Origin: Anaerolineaceae bacterium
Lineage (GTDB): Bacteria > Chloroflexota > Anaerolineae > Anaerolineales > Anaerolineaceae
Direction of reading: 5' to 3'
NCBI GenBank assembly: GCA_003501835.1
Contig: DNOU01000225.1
Span: 466 to 11,347, forward strand
DNA length: 10,882 nucleotides
Numbering within the stretch: the first letter of the stretch is position 1; every line of letters starts with the position of its first letter. Below are positions 1 through 7,006 of the stretch, one piece after another. A program made the translations under genes and the position numbers. The notes below the pieces were generated by a model. It searched no databases, was not told where the DNA came from, and worked only from the letters and a program-made list of their open reading frames with translations.

Positions 1-47
1 GCCAAAACCCCCGCCACCACGATTTTTCGAGTGCGATCTTGTGCCAT
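1..47 (-). CDS. 5' end of a minus-strand gene, possible membrane protein (partial)
   Basis: An ATG (bases 47-45, read on the minus strand) opens a frame of 15 complete codons without a stop before the left edge. It is preceded by a strong Shine-Dalgarno sequence, GGGGAGGTGG, three bases upstream. The visible residues are MAQDRTRKIVVAGVL: a short charged start and then the beginning of a hydrophobic stretch. This is the kind of N-terminus seen in ECF-type transporter substrate-binding (S) components and other small polytopic membrane proteins, but 15 residues cannot identify a family. The gene lies 78 bases downstream of the histidine kinase on the same strand. It could be co-transcribed with the two-component system or use AT-rich -10-like boxes near 67-72 and 84-89; neither has a convincing -35. 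The start is well supported; the product is a guess. Confidence 0.55.
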   Translation of the reverse strand, partial: MAQDRTRKIVVAGVL

Positions 48-125
48 AACCACCTCCCCAACAATATTTATACCGTTACGATCATTGTATCATGCAGATG
101 AGTGATACAGGAACTGACTGATCGC

Positions 126-1502
126 TCAAGGTTTAAGTGAAGCGGGTTTGCTGCCGATCGGAAGTGACACGGTAACATTTGTCCCTTTTCCGGGTTTGCT
201 CGCCAAATTGATCTTTCCCCAGTGCGCTTCCACCAGCCCGCGGGCAATGGAAAGCCCCAGTCCGCTGCCTTTCTTCGCAGACCGTGAACCATCCTCCACT
301 TTATAGAACCGCTCAAATACCCGATCCAGGTGTTCTTGCGGGATCCCTTTTCCAGAATCACGAACCTCAATCAGCACCTGAGTTTGCACCTTCCGCGCAG
401 TCACCTTTACCCAGCCACCCGGGGTGTTGTGGCGGATGGCATTATCCACCAGGATGAAGATCACCTGCTGCAGGCGGTTGGGATCCGCCATCAGCTCAAA
501 GGCTTCCGATTCCCCCGTAAGTTCAATCCCGGATTGCGATGCAATCATGCTCATTTTTCGGGTGACCATTTCCAGGAATTCGGGAAATTGCACTGGATTT
601 TTATCAAGGGTCACCATACGTGAATCCAGACGTGAAAGCAATAGCAGGTCATCCAGCAGATGTTTCATGTAATCCGCATCCACGAGTGTATCGTCCAAAA
701 CCTGCTGCCTTTGGGAGTTGTCAGACTCGCGTTTTGCCACTTCGATTCCAGCATGGATGAGCGTCAGCGGAGCCCTCAGCTCATGGCTGGCATTTGCCAC
801 AAACTCCCGCTGTTTTTCAAACGCCATTGCAGCCGGCTGAATGGACTTTCCCGAAAGGATCCACGCTCCCACCCCGATGAATATGACGCTACCCAGCCCG
901 ATGAGGATCAATCCCCGCAGCAGTTGCATGAGAACATCCATTTCCGGCTGAAGCGATTTGCCCACCTGGATGGCGGCAACGTCTGAGGCAGAGGGCACCC
1001 TGTAGGTCAACACCCGAATCAGAGTCCCTTCTGATGTTTTGATGGTCCGTAAATCTGAGCCATACTTCAATGCCTGTTGAAACGCCTGGGGATCGATCTG
1101 AGATGATGAGATCACCTGTATGTTGCCCAACACCGGTAATCCCTGGATTGTGAGCGGCAGTACGAAAATATCTGCCAGCTCGCTTTCCTCCAGCAAGCGG
1201 TGTGAAGTCTCCGACTCATCGCTGCCCATCTGACCTGTCACAGTTGTGGAAGAAGCAGCCATGGAGGTGATCGAATCCACTGCCATGAGACCCGAAGTGC
1301 TGATGGATTTGTACAAGTCAGCAGGAATGGGGACCTTCAGCTCAATGAATTGCAGACCCATTTTCAGCTTCAGCGCCTGGTCAGTGCTGGATTGAAAGTA
1401 ATACCTGAGCAAACCATAGGTCACACCGCTCAGAGCTGCCACCAGGCTCAGCCCAATTAACAGGTACATCAGGGTCAAACGTAAACGCAGCTCGCTAAGC
1501 AT
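126..1502 (-). CDS. Sensor histidine kinase of a two-component system
   Basis: This 458-residue membrane histidine kinase should autophosphorylate and pass phosphate to the regulator encoded just upstream. TM1 is at about 10-32, an extracytoplasmic sensor region at about 33-190, and TM2 at about 192-216. The dimerisation/phosphoacceptor helix has the H-box with His240 (FVANASHELRAPL). The ATPase domain shows the N-box Asn354 (LVDNAIRHN), G1 (D382-SGKG), the F-box (VFERFYK) and G2 (GSGLGLSIA, 412-420), so all catalytic motifs are intact. I chose the ATG at 1502 over an upstream in-frame ATG at 1562 because it overlaps the regulator's stop by 8 bases (ATGCTTAG), a usual translational-coupling arrangement, and because the extra 20 residues are only a shadow of the regulator's end. 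The sensor region matches no domain I recognise, so the signal is unknown. A VanS/CiaH-like architecture is the nearest description. Confidence 0.93.
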   Translation of the reverse strand: MLSELRLRLTLMYLLIGLSLVAALSGVTYGLLRYYFQSSTDQALKLKMGLQFIELKVPIPADLYKSISTSGLMAVDSITSMAASSTTVTGQMGSDESETSHRLLEESELADIFVLPLTIQGLPVLGNIQVISSSQIDPQAFQQALKYGSDLRTIKTSEGTLIRVLTYRVPSASDVAAIQVGKSLQPEMDVLMQLLRGLILIGLGSVIFIGVGAWILSGKSIQPAAMAFEKQREFVANASHELRAPLTLIHAGIEVAKRESDNSQRQQVLDDTLVDADYMKHLLDDLLLLSRLDSRMVTLDKNPVQFPEFLEMVTRKMSMIASQSGIELTGESEAFELMADPNRLQQVIFILVDNAIRHNTPGGWVKVTARKVQTQVLIEVRDSGKGIPQEHLDRVFERFYKVEDGSRSAKKGSGLGLSIARGLVEAHWGKINLASKPGKGTNVTVSLPIGSKPASLKP

Positions 1503-2178
1503 CTTTGCCTTCGAAGCGGTAGCCGAATCCCCGCACCGTGTGGATGAGATCTTCCCGGCCATCTGCCTTCAATTTCTGGCGCAGGTAAGAAATGTACACA
1601 TCCACCATTTCGGGCTGTACACTGCGGTCATATGACCAGACATAATCCAGGATGGACTGTCTGCTCAAAGTTTGGTTGGGATTGCGCATGAAATATTCCA
1701 GCATATCCCACTCTTTTTTGGTCAGGTCAAGCGTGGATTGTGCCCGCCTTGCCGTGTGAGCTTTGATATCCATTACCAGATCACCCGACCTCAACTCATC
1801 CGTAGATCCTGCCCCGTTGTTGAACCTCCTGCTGAGGGCATGCAGGCGTGCAATCAGCTCATCAAAGGCAAATGGTTTGACCAGGTAATCATCTGCCCCG
1901 CTTTCCAACCCGGCAACCCTGTCTTCCACCTGACCCCGTGCGGTGAGCATCAGCACGGCTGAGTGCACTCTTGCAGCACGTATGGTGCGGCAAATGGAAA
2001 GCCCATCCCTGCCTGGCAGCATCCAATCCACGATGATCAAATCATAGGTGTCACGCAGCGCCAGCTCCAGCCCAGTATCCCCCTCGGATGCATGATCCAC
2101 ATTGTACTTTTCATCTTCCAGCACCGTCTTCATCAAAGAAGCCAATCGCCGGTCATCTTCGATCATCAAAATGCGCAT
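1495..2178 (-). CDS. OmpR/PhoB-family response regulator
   Basis: This 227-residue DNA-binding regulator is the cognate partner of the overlapping kinase. The receiver domain (1-115) has the acidic pair E7/D8-D9, phosphoacceptor Asp51 (LIIVDWMLPGRDG), Thr79 and Lys101 (YLVKPF). The C-terminal winged helix (about 130-225) ends in the family hallmark VRGFGYRF. All phosphorelay residues are present. I prefer the ATG at 2178 because the protein then begins MRILMIEDD, as usual for the family, with GAGG five bases upstream; an ATG at 2193 would add MHEDK, with a poorly spaced GAGG. It is transcribed divergently from the PepSY-ApbE-heme protein genes, which are its most likely targets. A direct repeat with 11-bp spacing lies about 35 bases upstream of its start. 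Family assignment is near certain; the target genes are inferred from position. Confidence 0.93.
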   Translation of the reverse strand: MRILMIEDDRRLASLMKTVLEDEKYNVDHASEGDTGLELALRDTYDLIIVDWMLPGRDGLSICRTIRAARVHSAVLMLTARGQVEDRVAGLESGADDYLVKPFAFDELIARLHALSRRFNNGAGSTDELRSGDLVMDIKAHTARRAQSTLDLTKKEWDMLEYFMRNPNQTLSRQSILDYVWSYDRSVQPEMVDVYISYLRQKLKADGREDLIHTVRGFGYRFEGKDA

Positions 2179-2206
2179 TTTATCCTCATGCACCTCATTA
2201 TTCCTT

Positions 2207-2230
2207 CCAATTCTTGGAATTGGCTTGGAA
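2207..2230. promoter_or_regulatory. Candidate OmpR-family operator in the divergent region
   Basis: The gap between the regulator and the PepSY gene holds two copies of CTTGGAA starting at 2213 and 2224, exactly 11 bp apart. Tandem half-sites with 11-bp spacing are typical of OmpR/PhoB-family binding. Overlapping them is a perfect 7-bp inverted repeat with a 3-base loop (CCAATTC / GAATTGG, 2207-2223). A third CTTGGAA lies at 2298-2304, running into the PepSY gene's Shine-Dalgarno site. The regulator is encoded next door, so autoregulation and control of the divergent genes is a reasonable inference. No clear -35/-10 pair was found for either direction in this gap. Confidence 0.4.
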
Positions 2231-2316
2231 AACTCGCCCCGATCCTAAAGAAAATATCAAGATATATCGGATAAATTATATCCAACATTAGGAGTATCTT
2301 GGAAGGAGAATAACAC

Positions 2317-3039
2317 ATGAAAAAAAATCAAAGCTTGATCCTCTCAATCTTTATCACGGTTTTCCTGGTTGTGATCGCAGGAGGTGTCGCCACAACCGTG
2401 CTGGCGAATAATCAAGCCCCCAAGACCAACACAATCAGCGCAGCGGATGCGGTGAGCACCTATCAGGCGCGGGAAGCTGAATACAAGGCTTTGCTGGATA
2501 AAGCCAACCAACAGTTGGAACTTGCCAATCAACAGTTAACAGCACTGGCAGGTTCTTCCACCCCTGCTCCGCAGGAGCAGAATTCAAGCGCAGAATATCC
2601 AGTAACAGAGGAAATGGCAAAGTCCATCGCCTTCCAGGTGGCGAAGGATTATCCCCTCGAAGACCCGGAATTGGTGAACTACAACGGTACAGTGGCTTAC
2701 GAAGTGAAGTTTAAGAACGGCAACATTTATGTGGATGCCATGACCGGACAGATTCTGTTTAATGGTCTTACACAGCCATCCACAAGCATCACCGCTGACC
2801 AGGCAGTACAATTGGCGGTCGCCTACGTGGGCAATTCAAATGTCATGGATATCGAGGTCGAAACCTACAATGGCAGCCGTGTATACATGATCGAATTTGC
2901 CAATGGACAGGAAGTCTTTGTGAGCCTGACCGGGCAGATCGTCGCCGTCAAAATGCCCTCCACCACTTCACCTTCCCACGAAACAGAACATGAGGAAGAT
3001 CACGAAGAAGAGCACGAATCATTCGAAATGGATGATTAA
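2317..3039 (+). CDS. Exported/membrane-anchored double-PepSY protein with His/Glu-rich tail
   Basis: The protein has 240 residues. A hydrophobic segment at 7-30 is a signal peptide (possible cleavage after VLA at 30) or a single N-terminal anchor. A Gln/Leu-rich helix at about 45-78 could be a short coiled coil, followed by a Ser/Pro linker. Two PepSY-like repeats follow at about 95-150 and 158-213, each with the helix-then-strand pattern ending in a version of 'V(D/S)xxTGQI' (VDAMTGQI, VSLTGQI). The last 20 residues (221-240) are dominated by His, Glu and Asp and could bind metal ions. GGAAGGAG lies 8 bases before the ATG. It is the first gene of a run leading to ApbE and a heme membrane protein, and is divergent from a two-component system. 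PepSY domains occur near peptidase inhibitors, iron-uptake reductases and sensor systems; its exact role here is unknown. Confidence 0.85.
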   Translation: MKKNQSLILSIFITVFLVVIAGGVATTVLANNQAPKTNTISAADAVSTYQAREAEYKALLDKANQQLELANQQLTALAGSSTPAPQEQNSSAEYPVTEEMAKSIAFQVAKDYPLEDPELVNYNGTVAYEVKFKNGNIYVDAMTGQILFNGLTQPSTSITADQAVQLAVAYVGNSNVMDIEVETYNGSRVYMIEFANGQEVFVSLTGQIVAVKMPSTTSPSHETEHEEDHEEEHESFEMDD

Positions 3040-3068
3040 TTCTTTACAGAAAACCACAAAGCCAATCA

Positions 3069-3419
3069 ATGAAGAAAAAAACCTTCATCCCTGGTTCGAC
3101 CAAAGTCCTGCTGGCGCTTACCTCGCTGGCAGGCACGGTCGGATTTTGGAACATTATCTCGAATCAAAGCCTGGCAGCTGCCAGAAAGTCAAGCGAAACA
3201 ATTGAAGTGCCTGCAGACCTGGCACCCATGCCAACTGTGGTGCCGCTCGTCCAGAGCCCGATTTCAACAGCACAAACCGCTTCAGGTACCGAAAGTGCTC
3301 CCACCACACTACGGGAGGTTGACCCCCAACAATCCAATGCCGCACCTGTTTCAAGTGGAGCAGTCAGCGCCCCTGAAATCATTCCCAATCCAATCACCAC
3401 AACTGGTTCATCCAAATGA
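3069..3419 (+). CDS. Small single-pass membrane protein with Pro/Ser/Thr-rich tail, unknown function
   Basis: I do not recognise a family. The 116-residue protein has a basic start (MKKK), one hydrophobic segment at about 11-31, and then about 80 residues of low-complexity sequence rich in Pro, Ser, Thr, Ala and Val, with no Cys or His and probably no stable fold. It starts 29 bases after the PepSY gene and its TGA overlaps the ApbE start (ATGATG), so it is tightly embedded in the cluster and likely translated with it. There is no clear Shine-Dalgarno site before the ATG. The design (anchor plus extracytoplasmic linker) resembles the N-terminal part of the small anchored FMN-binding-domain proteins that often accompany ApbE and ferric-reductase-like proteins, but the FMN-binding domain itself is absent. 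That comparison is inference. The gene is supported mainly by its overlap and location. Confidence 0.72.
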   Translation: MKKKTFIPGSTKVLLALTSLAGTVGFWNIISNQSLAAARKSSETIEVPADLAPMPTVVPLVQSPISTAQTASGTESAPTTLREVDPQQSNAAPVSSGAVSAPEIIPNPITTTGSSK

Positions 3420-4366
3420 TGCAAACCAGTGAATTTCGATCCATGGGTAGCAGGATCTTTGTTGCTCTTGACGGATCAGATGCCCGGGTATTTGCCGCCT
3501 CGCGTCAGGTACCCGGTTGGTTTACCCGGGCAGAAACGATCTTCAGCCGTTTCGATCCTGAAAGCGAATTAAGCCGGCTAAACTGCTCCCATGGATCTGT
3601 TTTCCATGCCAGCCGGGAAATGATCGAGGTCCTGCAACTGGCAAAAGAATTCCGCCAGCGTACACGGGGACTGATCACTCCAACGGTGCTGGATGCATTA
3701 ATCAACAGTGGTTACGACGCCGATTTTTCCTCCATCCTCTCTCAGCAGCAAGGCGGTCTCCATGAGCAATTGCTCCCTCCAGATGCAATGGATTTTGACC
3801 TGGATGCCACTGCGGGAACAGTAATTCTTCCCCGCGGTATCCATCTTGACCTGGGCGGGTACGCCAAAGGTTGGACTGCGCATCAGGCGATGTTACGGCT
3901 CTCTGAGTTTGCACCGGCATTGGTCAATGCGGGTGGGGATATCGCTATCAGCGGTCCGCAGAGGAATGGCGATCCATGGCTGATAGGCATTGAAAATCCG
4001 CTCAACCCTGAAGAAAATGTTGCCATGGTCAACCTCGCAAAAGGGGGAATCGCCACTTCAGGCAAGGACTACCGCCATTGGATGAAAGGTGGAAAGCTTC
4101 AGCATCACCTGATCGACCCATGGACCGGACTGCCAGCAGTGAGCGATGTCTTTTCGGCAACTGTGATAGCCCCTGATGTCATGCTGGCAGAAGCGGCTGC
4201 CAAGGTGGCAGTGATCGCAGGAAGCGGTGCCGGGCGCGAGTGGCTGGATTCGCAGGACTCACTGGCTTATTTTCTGCAAATGGAAAACGGGCAAATCTTA
4301 TCGAGCTTTTCGTTTGAACAATATTTGTGGAAATCCCTTGAAAAAACCTTCCAACAACGAACCTGA
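3416..4366 (+). CDS. apbE: FAD:protein FMN transferase (ApbE family)
   Basis: ApbE enzymes split FAD and attach the FMN half covalently to a Thr/Ser of a partner electron-transfer protein, with Mg2+. The 316-residue sequence shows the family motifs in order: MGSRI (10-14), FDPESELSRLN (46-56), LGGYAKG (146-152), NAGGDI (171-176), ATSG (213-216) and HHLIDPWTG (230-238). The C-terminal metal-site motif, often ADALAT, reads AEAAAK (258-263), so the acid is Glu and the Thr is Lys; similar versions occur, to my knowledge, in short actinobacterial-type ApbE proteins. There is no signal peptide or lipobox, which implies action in the cytoplasm before export of a substrate, or on a cytoplasmic substrate. 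The first ATG overlaps the stop of the preceding small gene. A heme membrane protein gene overlaps its 3' end. No FMN acceptor with a D-x-x-[S/T]-G-A-[S/T]-like motif is encoded in this window. Confidence 0.93.
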   Translation: MMQTSEFRSMGSRIFVALDGSDARVFAASRQVPGWFTRAETIFSRFDPESELSRLNCSHGSVFHASREMIEVLQLAKEFRQRTRGLITPTVLDALINSGYDADFSSILSQQQGGLHEQLLPPDAMDFDLDATAGTVILPRGIHLDLGGYAKGWTAHQAMLRLSEFAPALVNAGGDIAISGPQRNGDPWLIGIENPLNPEENVAMVNLAKGGIATSGKDYRHWMKGGKLQHHLIDPWTGLPAVSDVFSATVIAPDVMLAEAAAKVAVIAGSGAGREWLDSQDSLAYFLQMENGQILSSFSFEQYLWKSLEKTFQQRT

Positions 4367-5072
4367 TATCGATCAAATTGAACCCACTGTAAGCCTGGTT
4401 TGGCTGCTGATCATGGCGCTTGCCTCAGTTGGCGGGGCTACAGTAGCCATATTGGTCTTGCCAGGGTGGATACCAGGGATGAGCGCATCGATCCTCGGCG
4501 AACAGCCCAAGGTCTTTTGGTATCTATCCCGTTCGAGTGGATTCGTCGCGTATATCCTCCTTTGGATTTCCATGATCATGGGCGTGGGGATCACCAACAA
4601 AGCTGCGGTCATCTGGCCGGGGTTGCCGAGTGCCATTGAGTTACATCAGTTTTTTACCATCCTGGGGGTGTTCTTTGCCGTTTTCCATGCGTTGATCCTG
4701 ATGGGAGACGCCTACCTCAAGCCAACCCTCGTCCAGATCCTGCAGCCATTTGCCATGATCCAATACAGACCCATCAGCGTGGGGCTGGGTCAACTGGCGT
4801 TTTATCTCTGGATCGTGATCACCGTCAGTTTCTACATCCGCCGGAGGATCACCAATAAAGTCTGGCGTCTGATCCACTACTTCAGCTATTTGATGATTGC
4901 CATTGCCCTGGTCCATGGTTTGAGCGCCGGGACGGATTCAAGTTTCAACTGGGCAAGCTACCTCTACTGGGGCACGTCCATTCTCCTGCTGGTGATGACC
5001 GTGTACCGGGTGGTGAACGCCCGCATGAAGGTCGCTGCGAAGCGTCAACGACAGTCGCCGCCTGCTATTTGA
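4338..5072 (+). CDS. Ferric-reductase-like transmembrane heme protein
   Basis: This 244-residue polytopic protein of the ferric-reductase/NOX/MsrQ-type heme fold should move electrons across the membrane through two b-type hemes. About six hydrophobic segments are visible (near 18-42, 58-84, 100-123, 148-168, 176-195, 206-226). Four histidines are placed as in the NOX family: H103 and H117 (14 apart) and H180 and H193 (13 apart). There is no FAD/NAD-binding domain, so electrons must come from another protein or quinol. I start it at TTG 4338, giving MKKPSNNEPD, with a weak GGA seven bases upstream and a 29-base overlap with apbE. The next upstream ATG (4227) would add 37 residues lying wholly inside apbE, with shadow-like composition. 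An ATG at 4413 would cut into the first membrane helix. The 3' end is sure; the start is uncertain. Confidence 0.85.
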   Translation: MKKPSNNEPDIDQIEPTVSLVWLLIMALASVGGATVAILVLPGWIPGMSASILGEQPKVFWYLSRSSGFVAYILLWISMIMGVGITNKAAVIWPGLPSAIELHQFFTILGVFFAVFHALILMGDAYLKPTLVQILQPFAMIQYRPISVGLGQLAFYLWIVITVSFYIRRRITNKVWRLIHYFSYLMIAIALVHGLSAGTDSSFNWASYLYWGTSILLLVMTVYRVVNARMKVAAKRQRQSPPAI

Positions 5073-5097
5073 AACCAAACGAAGTTCGCCTTATAAT
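5069..5097 (+). promoter_or_regulatory. Sigma70-like promoter of the M3 peptidase gene
   Basis: TTGAAA (5069-5074) and TATAAT (5092-5097) are separated by exactly 17 bases, an almost ideal housekeeping promoter. Transcription should start near 5104, giving a leader of about 30 bases that contains AAGGAG five bases before the peptidase ATG. The -35 box overlaps the stop codon of the upstream heme protein gene, so the peptidase is probably transcribed independently of that cluster. Confidence 0.75.
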
Positions 5098-5101
5098 AAA
5101 A

Positions 5102-5120
5102 CCTGCTTGCAGGATTTTTT
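5102..5120 (+). terminator. Weak terminator-like hairpin with T-run
   Basis: CCTG/CAGG flank a CTTG loop (5102-5113) and are followed by A and six T's. The stem is only 4-5 bp, so it would be a poor terminator for the upstream cluster. It also falls on the predicted transcription start of the peptidase, and so is unlikely to form as a complete hairpin in that transcript. Low confidence. Confidence 0.25.
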
Positions 5121-5134
5121 GATAAGGAGAAAAG

Positions 5135-6940
5135 ATGACCCCCGAAACCCCTCCCCATTGGGACCTGACGAATGTTTACCCTTCACTGGCATCCAGGGAA
5201 TTTGCGGCTGCCGTAGAGCATTTAACTTCTCTTCTGGATGAGCAAAAGAAATTTCTGGAAGAAAAAGTAAGCAGCGTGGATGAAAAATCCGCTGCCGGGT
5301 TGATTGCAGAAACCGCCGGACAACTGATTGACCGCTACAATGAAATACTGGTCACCTCCGGCACATTGAACGCCTATGTCGAATCCTTCGTGTCGACCAA
5401 TTCCTTTGACAAGGAAGCGCAGAAGAAACAATCTGAACTTGAGCAGGTGCTGGTAGAGGTGCACAAGCTGGAAGTCCAAAGTCGGGCATGGATCGGCAAG
5501 GTCGCCTCGCGCATCGACGAATTCGTCCTCCTCAACAAATCCACCCGGGCGCATGCCTTTTACCTCAAAGAAGCCGCCGAACAGAGCCAATACCTCATGT
5601 CCGGTCCCGAGGAAATACTGGCGTCAGAGCTTTCATTAAGCGGTGGGAATGCCTGGAGCAAATTGCAGGGAACGGTGACCTCGCAATTGACCGCAGATTT
5701 TGAACTGGATGGCAAGGTGCAAAAGATGCCTATTACCGCCATCATCAACTTCCGCGGGCATCCGGATGAGGATGTACGCCGACGCGGTTATGAAACTGAG
5801 AATAAAATCTGGGAAACGGTTAAAGAACCCCTGGCTGCAGCGCTGAATGGGATCAAGGGTGAAGTCAACACCCTCAATCGCCACCGCGGACGCAAGGACG
5901 CACTGCACAGTTCGCTGGATGCTGCCCGGATCGACCGCCCCACTCTCGAAGCCATGATGAGCGCCATGAAGGATTCCTTCCCCATGTTCCGCCGCTATTT
6001 TTTGGCCAAAGCCAGGCGGTTCGGTCAGGAGAAACTTCCCTGGTGGAATCTTTTTGCACCCGTAGGTGAAACTTCCACGGTTTATTCCTTCTCAGATGCG
6101 CGCGATTTCGTCCTCACGCATTTTGGTGAATTCTCTCCAGAGCTTCAAAACTTCGCCAAACGTGCTTTTGATCATCACTGGCTGGATTCTGAAATGCGTG
6201 ATGGCAAACGCGGCGGTGGCTTCTGCATGGAAGTTCCCGGCGTGGGTGAATCCCGCATCCTCACCAATTTCGATGGTTCCCTTGACCAGGTCTCCACTAT
6301 CGCCCATGAACTGGGGCATGCCTTCCACAACGATTGCGCCATCAAGGCAGGAAAAACCGAGATCCAAAAGTTCACACCCATGACCCTGGCGGAGACCGCT
6401 TCCATCATGTGCGAGACCATTGTCAATTCCGCTGCCCTGGCTCAAGTGAAGAATCCTGCAGAGGAGCTCGCCATTCTGGAATCGCAATTGATCGGTGATT
6501 CGCAGGTAATTGTGGATATTTATTCACGTTTCCTCTTTGAAAAGGAGGTCTTTGAAAAGCGTGAGAGATCCGAACTGAGCGCTGACGAGATCAGCGAGAT
6601 CATGGAAAAGAGTCAGCTGGAAACCTACGGCGACGGGCTTGACGAACGCTACCTGCAGAAGTGGATGTGGACCTGGAAGCCGCATTATTATTCTACCGGG
6701 TTGTCTTTCTACAATTATCCTTACGCGTTTGGTCTGCTCTTCGGCACCGGGCTGTATGCCATTTACCAGCAACGCGGCAAGGCATTCATCCCCGATTACA
6801 TGGATTTGCTCGCCAGCACTGGTGAAGCTTCCGCAGCTGACCTGGCAGCCAGATTTGGCATTGACATCCGCAGCAAATCCTTCTGGCAGGACAGCCTGAA
6901 GATCATCGAGAAACGGGTTGACCGTTATTGCCAGCTGTGA
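5135..6940 (+). CDS. M3B-family oligoendopeptidase (PepF-like zinc metallopeptidase)
   Basis: This 601-residue cytoplasmic zinc peptidase cuts short peptides, a role in peptide recycling. The N-terminus WDLTNVYPS is typical of the PepF/M3B group. A helical N-terminal region (about 15-190) precedes the catalytic domain (about 200-590), which has the HExxH zinc site at 391-395 (TIAHELGHAFH). The third zinc ligand, Glu420, lies in MTLAETASIMCE, 25 residues after His395, as expected. Downstream aromatic/tyrosine-rich segments (KPHYYSTGLSFYNYPYAFG) match the substrate-binding part of the family. Length is normal and no signal peptide is present. AAGGAG lies 5 bases before the ATG. It has its own consensus promoter and a strong terminator, so it looks like a monocistronic housekeeping gene with no functional tie to its neighbours. 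Confidence 0.95.
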   Translation: MTPETPPHWDLTNVYPSLASREFAAAVEHLTSLLDEQKKFLEEKVSSVDEKSAAGLIAETAGQLIDRYNEILVTSGTLNAYVESFVSTNSFDKEAQKKQSELEQVLVEVHKLEVQSRAWIGKVASRIDEFVLLNKSTRAHAFYLKEAAEQSQYLMSGPEEILASELSLSGGNAWSKLQGTVTSQLTADFELDGKVQKMPITAIINFRGHPDEDVRRRGYETENKIWETVKEPLAAALNGIKGEVNTLNRHRGRKDALHSSLDAARIDRPTLEAMMSAMKDSFPMFRRYFLAKARRFGQEKLPWWNLFAPVGETSTVYSFSDARDFVLTHFGEFSPELQNFAKRAFDHHWLDSEMRDGKRGGGFCMEVPGVGESRILTNFDGSLDQVSTIAHELGHAFHNDCAIKAGKTEIQKFTPMTLAETASIMCETIVNSAALAQVKNPAEELAILESQLIGDSQVIVDIYSRFLFEKEVFEKRERSELSADEISEIMEKSQLETYGDGLDERYLQKWMWTWKPHYYSTGLSFYNYPYAFGLLFGTGLYAIYQQRGKAFIPDYMDLLASTGEASAADLAARFGIDIRSKSFWQDSLKIIEKRVDRYCQL

Positions 6941-6958
6941 CAGAATTGTAATGGACTC

Positions 6959-6987
6959 AAAGAGAGCGGCGTGGCTGCTCTCTTTTT
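6959..6987 (+). terminator. Intrinsic terminator after the M3 peptidase
   Basis: AAAGAGAGCGGC (6959-6970) pairs with GCTGCTCTCTTT (6974-6985), 12 bp with one G-U pair and a 3-base loop, and runs into five T's (6983-6987). It begins 18 bases after the peptidase stop codon and separates that gene from yqeB. Confidence 0.85.
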
Positions 6988-7006
6988 GTTCCCCTTTTGA
7001 CGGATG

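Noticed and set aside
1503..1562. Longer histidine kinase start at ATG 1562
   Set aside because: The added 20 residues lie entirely within the response regulator's conserved C-terminus in another frame; ATG 1502 gives a normal 8-base overlap and a basic start directly before TM1.
2261..2283. GATATATC palindrome and GGATA/TATCC inverted repeat before the PepSY gene
   Set aside because: Short AT-rich symmetric sequences are expected by chance in a promoter region; no matching -35/-10 or repeat elsewhere was found.
4227..4337. Longer start of the heme protein at ATG 4227
   Set aside because: The extra 37 residues sit inside apbE's conserved 3' part, and their Trp/Arg/Lys-rich composition is that of an out-of-frame shadow.
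6092..6487. 131-residue minus-strand open frame and similar frames opposite the M3 peptidase
   Set aside because: They are antisense shadows of a strongly conserved coding region that includes the HExxH motif, with no ribosome-binding site or recognisable domain.
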